Origin: Purshia tridentata
Taxonomy: Eukaryota > Streptophyta > Magnoliopsida > Rosales > Rosaceae
Direction: 5' to 3'
Length of the DNA: 23,463 nucleotides
Assembly: GCA_003254885.1 (NCBI GenBank)
Contig: QANT01004767.1
Span: 1-23,463, forward strand
This document shows positions 18,715 to 23,463 of this stretch, piece by piece. The translations under genes and the position numbers were made by a program. Each line of letters begins with the position of its first letter. The first letter of the stretch is position 1. Below the pieces are notes generated by a model, which saw nothing but the letters and a program-made list of their open reading frames with translations, had not been told where the DNA came from and made no database searches.

Positions 18715-18732
18715 AGAGAGAGAGAGAGAGAG
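18715..18732. repeat. (GA)n microsatellite
   Basis: About nine GA dinucleotides in the FUL upstream region, in a generally GA-rich stretch from ~18540. Confidence 0.75.
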
Positions 18733-18938
18733 GTTGTGTAGCTGAGAAGGTAATAGTAAATCTAGCCTTTCGCTTTCTGGCAGGTAAGTAGTAAATGGTA
18801 ATAATCAATGAATATATTTTATATATATATATATATGTATGTATGTCCTTAATTATAATAATTCTGCAGATGGAGGTATAAAGTTAAAAAGAGAAAGATC
18901 CTGATCCTTCATAATATATATGTATATTTGTATGAGGA

Positions 18939-18967
18939 CCGTACACACTTTCCCTAAAGACGTACAC
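18939..18967. promoter_or_regulatory. Paired CGTACAC motifs (SPL-type) upstream of FUL
   Basis: CCGTACAC at 18939-18946 and ACGTACAC at 18960-18967 repeat the SBP-box core GTAC in the same orientation with exactly 21 bp between equivalent bases, about two helical turns. They lie ~190-210 bp upstream of the TATA box. SPL proteins of the miR156 age pathway are known to activate FUL directly. Binding here is inferred. Confidence 0.4.
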
Positions 18968-19064
18968 TATTATTTGTATGTAAATAAATAAGTTGCTATT
19001 ATTATTATTAACATGTGGTATCGAGCCCATTCGGACAATAAGGGATTGTTCACAGTGGGTGTGG

Positions 19065-19069
19065 CCAAT
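19065..19069 (+). promoter_or_regulatory. CCAAT box of FUL promoter
   Basis: CCAAT in GTGGCCAATGGG, 82 bp upstream of the TATA box start, which is a typical spacing for an NF-Y site. It is in the only GC-balanced part of the promoter (19017-19140). Confidence 0.4.
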
Positions 19070-19150
19070 GGGAAGTCGACAGCGTTTTTGACGAAACCAC
19101 TCTGGTTTTCCATTCTGCCCATCTCATCTCACAGCGGTTTTTCAACTTTC

Positions 19151-19160
19151 TATAAATATA
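19151..19160 (+). promoter_or_regulatory. TATA box of FUL
   Basis: TATAAATATA after AACTTTC and ~230 bp before the start codon. It predicts a transcription start near 19180-19190 and a leader of about 200 nt. Confidence 0.6.
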
Positions 19161-19192
19161 TATTAAACAAATATACACACACCCAGAGAAAT

Positions 19193-19244
19193 AGAGAGAG
19201 AGAGAGTATATATTAGTTGCAGAAGAAAGAGAAGAGAAAGACTG

Positions 19245-19276
<32 letters not shown>
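19193..19276 (+). promoter_or_regulatory. Complementary GA and CT tracts in FUL 5' leader
   Basis: A (GA)n run at 19193-19206 is followed, ~37 nt later, by a (CT)n run at 19244-19276 interrupted by two A residues. If both are in the transcript they are complementary and could fold into a leader hairpin. As DNA they are also GAGA-type sites for BASIC PENTACYSTEINE proteins. The SEP leader has a GA tract but no facing CT tract. Confidence 0.45.
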
Positions 19277-19388
19277 ATTTTTTCTGAATTGGGTTTCTGG
19301 GTAGAGCTAGATTATTAGAGTGAGGAATTGAGGGAATAAATATTGTCAATTATTAATTGAAAAAAAGAAAAGAAAAGAAAAGAAAAAA

Positions 19389-22273
19389 ATGGGAAGGGGA
19401 AGAGTGCAGCTGAAGAGAATAGAGAACAAGATCAACAGGCAGGTGACTTTCTCAAAGAGAAGGTCAGGGCTTCTGAAGAAAGCTCATGAAATTTCAGTGC
19501 TTTGTGATGCTGAGGTGGCTTTGATTGTCTTCTCCACCAAAGGCAAGCTCTTTGAGTACTCCACCGATTCTTGGTACTTAATTGCTACACTCACCATCAT
19601 ATATATTTATCTTCTTTCTTTTTTTCTTTCAACTCTTTCTCTTTGCTACCACTCATCGATAGATGCAATATCAATATTATATATATATATATATTCATCT
19701 TTCTTTTTCTTCCCTATTTTAATTAATTATTGGGTTTCATTATTTCCCTTTGTATTATTTCTTTATTACCCAATTCTTAAATTTTGTTCATGCTTTACAT
19801 ACATCCATACATACATCATACATACATACATACATACATGCAGTACTCTCAATTTTAATATTGCTTAATAATTCTGATTTTTTGTTTACTATTCCATTTG
19901 AATCCTTGTCTTTTCGACACTATGTTCATTTTCGTTGATCGAATACGTGTGCTGAGAGAGAGAGAGAGAGAGAGAGTAAATATGTATATATATATTCCTT
20001 CATATATATCGATCTATATATGTGATAGGATGATCTGGTCTTTATATAGAAAACAAAAGAAAAGAGATGAAACTGTTTGTCCCGAAGAAAATGCCCGGGT
20101 TAATTACTATTGTAATTAAGAGATTCATCAGGAATAACCCCAAATTTGAGTACACACTAATTATATTAATTAATTAGATTAGGAGCATCTCCTAATCTTA
20201 ATTTCATTGGCTCAGCCTGCACTACTTTGGAGGCACGTATTTTGAACATTTAATGTTCACGTATCCAATCATTTTTATAAGTCAAATCACAATTTAATAT
20301 GTGTGTAATAAATTATTTAATTTGTTTGTCTTTCAGAAATCTACCAATACCTAATTAACAGCTGCATATATGCTTCTTCTTTAATTAAGTTCATTTTAGT
20401 GGTCAAAAAAAAAAAAAAGTTCATTTTAGTGGTCAAAAAAAAAAGTTCATTTTGAACATTTTCTTGCACGTGTGTTATTTAAAACACGAACGCAAAATTT
20501 GTATTGAAATTTCAGGCACTGTTTGGTTTAATTAATTGAGAATTATCTTTTATATATATATATATATATATGATGGTAGATCATACTACTAATTAATATA
20601 ATTATATAATATGTATATTGAGAAAGTACAGCATGGAAAAGATCCTGGAAAGGTACGAGAGATACTCATATGCAGAGAGGCAGCTTCTGGCAAATGATCA
20701 TCAAGATCAATCAAATGTACGTATACATAGGCATGTATTTGTTTGCTAATTTAATTAATTAATTCTCTTTTATTTCTAATCCAAAAGGATCACCACTTAA
20801 TTAATATTAGTTTCTTTGTCCTCTTTATTTTTGCAATATGTTAAAGATGCCATTAATTAATTAATATTCTTTATTGAAATTCTAGGGAAGCTGGCCTCTG
20901 GAACATGCAAAGCTCAAGGCTAGGGTGGAGGTCTTACAAAGAAATCAAAGGTACGTACGTACCAATTACTTGAATAATTAATACAAGTATATATATTAAT
21001 TTATATACATGTGTAACGTAGTTTAATGAATTCAGTAGGTATGTTGTAAAAAGCTAGATGGATCTAGCACTACTGAGTTAAGTATACTAATTTTTGTGTT
21101 GTTAATTAATGAATTAATTAATCTGCATGCAGTCATTTTATGGGAGAAGATCTCCAATGCTTAAGTATGAGAGACCTTCAGAATTTGGAGCAACAGCTTG
21201 ATTCTGCACTCAAGCAAATCAGGACAAGAAAGGTAATTAATGAACACCATGCATGCACATTGCTCATAGAGAAGGTTTTGGTATATTACGTAGATTTAAT
21301 CATATAAATATAATACGATGAAGGCTATATATATATATATATGAAATTAACTTAATTTGTTTCTTCACACACAGAATCAACTTATGTACGAATCGATTTC
21401 AGAGCTCCAGAAGAAGGTAAGCCAGCTGAAATTTATACATGGAACGTGGATGTAATAGTGATCAGTAGTAATTCTATATATTGAACACAGACACATATGT
21501 ACACATATATATATATATGGAGTTATAGACCAATCAGAAACTATTAAGCTATTAAACTTTAATCAAATAAATATACGAATATAATATTTTTGATAAAACT
21601 TGAAATGGTGACCGTTGAATTAATGGTCAATTGGTATTAATTAATATAATTTTTTACAAAGACGGTCCTTTAAGGAGAACATATTTGTTCATTGTTGTTT
21701 AATATATGGTGGGATTGGGTGATTGTGTTCCATGACAGGACAAGGCATTGCAGGAGCAAAACAGCTTGCTGGCAAAGAAGGTGTGAAAAATGAATGAATG
21801 AATTTTCTTTAAAGTTTAATTAAAATTGTTAATTTGCTTAATTAATACATATTTTTCTAGATATTGTGTATTGATTGAGGCATGCATGCTTAAACTATAT
21901 ATATATATACATGTAGGTAAAGGAGAAGGAGAAAGAAGAAAGCGGGCAGACACAACAAGAGGCACAAACGCAATATGATCAACGTATGCAGAGGCAGAGC
22001 TTGGAGTCCTCCTCCACCCACCTTCTTCCCCAGGCTTTGCAGTCCTTGAATATTTTCAGGTTCTGTATCTTGTATATATATATTAATTAGGGTACGTAAT
22101 TAAATCAATTAATTAAATAAAGATGTGCAAATATTGGTTCATGCAGCGGGTCTTACCAAGTTGAAGCTGGAAGATCATGTGATGAAGGAGATGTAGATGA
22201 AGAAGCCACCGCGCCTCCTGCTGCTGCAAATAGGCTTCTACCGCCATGGATGCTCCGCCACCTTAATCAATAG
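19389..22273 (+). CDS. FUL: FRUITFULL-type (AP1/SQUA clade) MADS-box factor, 8 exons
   Basis: A-class/SQUA-clade transcription factor for inflorescence and floral meristem identity and fruit development. It is nuclear, binds CArG boxes and partners with SEP and SOC1-type proteins. Exons: 19389-19573, 20632-20716, 20886-20950, 21133-21232, 21375-21416, 21739-21780, 21917-22059 and 22147-22273 (185, 85, 65, 100, 42, 42, 143, 127 bp), GT-AG throughout, totalling 789 bp or 262 residues. The MADS domain (1-60) begins [18 protein letters not shown]. The I region has [18 protein letters not shown]. The K domain (~91-173) has [37 protein letters not shown] and [14 protein letters not shown]. The C domain is Gln/Glu-rich and acidic (DEGDVDEE), ending [11 protein letters not shown] (252-262). 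That is the FUL/paleoAP1 motif. The euAP1 CaaX farnesylation ending is absent. Exon 2 is 6 bp longer than the 79 bp I expect for this clade, adding two residues around [12 protein letters not shown] at 19151. AP1 orthology is excluded by the C-terminus. Confidence 0.95.
19797..19840. repeat. (CATA)n microsatellite in FUL intron 1
   Basis: ACATACATCCATACATACATC and further CATA units, ending just before ATGCAG. Open frames through it are artefacts. Confidence 0.75.
19954..19976. repeat. (GA)n microsatellite in FUL intron 1
   Basis: An uninterrupted GA run of about 11 units in FUL intron 1. It is a further GAGA-type tract in the gene besides the one in the leader. Confidence 0.8.
20388..20456. 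repeat. Poly(A)-linked tandem repeat in FUL intron 1
   Basis: AAGTTCATTTTAGTGGTC followed by an A-run occurs twice (starts about 20388 and 20417), then a third truncated AAGTTCATTTTGAAC. The unit is about 25-30 bp, with the A-run length varying. Confidence 0.8.
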
Positions 22274-23229
22274 AAATTTAATCCAATCCAATTCAACAAG
22301 ATCGAACATCAATCCAAATCAAGTCATGCATACATATAACAACGTACTACACACATGTTTAATCAATTAATTGATGTCCTATACATATATATCATATATG
22401 CATGCATATGCACGTATAGCAATTAATTGGCCATGATCATATTCATATGTATGCTGCATGGATCGATGAAAAGACCCTCTACCTTGTTAATTGTTCAGTA
22501 AAACAGCCCTAAAACGGAGTTCGAGGGGCTACCTCAAACTACCATCTTTTGTACCTGTTTAATTACTATATTAATTTATATAATTTTACATGGAAGATAT
22601 TGACTAGCTACCATGCACTGCTGTTTTTAATTTTTTTTGTTTTTCGCTATAGTATACTATTTTTAATTTAACTTGCATGCATGGGAATTGAACAGTTTCA
22701 TGCATAGCAGTTTTACTATTTGTGTATATAGTATATACTCCTCCCCTTAAAGTTTGTCCTATACACTGTCGACTGAGATATGTATGTATATATGTGCCTA
22801 TTGCCTAACTCCCTCATCTGTATAGGTCCGTCCCAATTTTCAGAGATCTCCAACCCTTCTCCAACACACATAACCCCAAAAACTCGCAACAATGTGAATC
22901 TCCAATCAAGTTTTTTGCTCCCACGCCCAGTGGCTTTTATTTCTCAAAGCTTTCTTTATTTTCATTTGCCTAGCCTTTCAAGGTCATTTTAATTGTATTT
23001 CCTTATGCTTATGCCATTTCCTTGTATTTTGAGTTTTTTCAAGAACACCTCTTGCTTCTTTGAATTTATTTTAGTGTTAAGCTTTCTTTTAAATTCATGT
23101 TGCTCTTTTATTTACATTTTGGTTGTTCAAAGTCCTAGTCTATCTAAAGAAATAAATCTAGATAGGTTTCTGTTCTTTTCCTAATGCACAAGCATTGGTT
23201 AGAATTGTTAGATCTTTTATAATTTGGCA
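22274..23229. other. FUL 3' flank, no further gene seen
   Basis: It includes the FUL 3' UTR. No perfect AATAAA is seen in the first ~800 bp after the stop, so the poly(A) site is not placed; the first AATAAA is at 23151. The two frames of 63-70 codons at 22780-23184 are AT-driven and unrecognised. Confidence 0.45.
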
Positions 23230-23358
23230 CATTACATTTTATTTTTATTTTTGCATTAAATATCATCTTTTTCATTACATTTTATTTTTATTTTTGCATT
23301 AAATATTATCTTTTTCATTACATTTTATTTTTATTTTTGCATTAAATATTATCTTTTT
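23230..23358. repeat. 43-bp tandem repeat, three copies
   Basis: Units starting CATTACATTTTATTTTTATT begin at 23230, 23273 and 23316. The copies are nearly identical (one C/T difference in AAATATCATC versus AAATATTATC). Extremely AT-rich, probably a minisatellite of recent origin. Confidence 0.9.
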
Positions 23359-23463
23359 CTAATAGTGGCATGCCCATCATTCACGTCGGAAACTTTGCCA
23401 TCACTTAGGCCTTCTACTATGGTAAAGTCATTTTTTGATAGCCAAATGCCATTTTGGGTGTGT

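Noticed and set aside
19389..19868. 159-codon frame as a stand-alone MADS protein
   Set aside because: It is FUL exon 1 plus intron 1 read-through past the donor at 19574. The downstream exons join in frame.
1..23463. CRISPR array, tRNA, rRNA or microRNA precursor
   Set aside because: The direct repeats have no regular spacers, no cloverleaf or rRNA core was recognised, and the hairpins seen are MITE-like without a known miRNA sequence.

Overview
This is nuclear DNA from a flowering plant. It is AT-rich and gene-poor, with GT-AG introns, long intergenic stretches and nested transposon remnants. Only two genes can be supported. Both are MIKC-type MADS-box floral regulators on the + strand: a SEPALLATA-type gene (SEP; the AGL2/LOFSEP side of the family, nearer RIN/FBP9/EJ2 than SEP3) at 5916-11316, and a FRUITFULL-type AP1/SQUA-clade gene (FUL) at 19389-22273. 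Each assembles into eight exons with an intact reading frame, giving 255 and 262 residues. The FUL protein ends in the paleoAP1/FUL motif and lacks the euAP1 farnesylation ending. The composition is unlike grasses. A eudicot is the best guess, but the species cannot be read from the window.

Layout: 1-1250 is AT-rich DNA with a degenerate TTTCAG-type repeat. 1252-1480 is a small hAT-like MITE. 1523-2561 is a solo LTR with a perfect 5-bp target duplication. 2661-3792 is a complex repeat: two ~250-bp direct copies around a 14-bp minisatellite and a fold-back MITE. 3800-5700 is the distal SEP promoter, with a G-box and a TGGA array. SEP follows, with a 2.9-kb first intron full of repeat remnants. 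11380-19000 is the intergenic region. It holds a hAT-type element (12812-14984) with a second solo LTR of the same family nested in it (13071-14095, also with a perfect 5-bp target duplication), a TGGGCY-rich island near 15.1-15.4 kb, and fold-back elements near 17.3 and 18.2 kb. The FUL promoter (paired CGTAC motifs, CCAAT, TATA, GA/CT-rich leader) and FUL itself follow. The window ends with a 43-bp triplication.

How the genes relate: SEP proteins are the bridging partners of floral MADS tetramers, and FUL/AP1 proteins specify inflorescence and floral meristem identity and fruit development. Adjacent same-orientation SEP-SQUA pairs, such as tomato RIN-MC and EJ2-FUL2, are known relics of an ancient tandem duplication. 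This window is a clear example: exons 1, 4, 5 and 6 are 185, 100, 42 and 42 bp in both genes. No operon, CRISPR, rRNA or tRNA gene is seen. Most of what is not explained by the two genes is transposon-derived.
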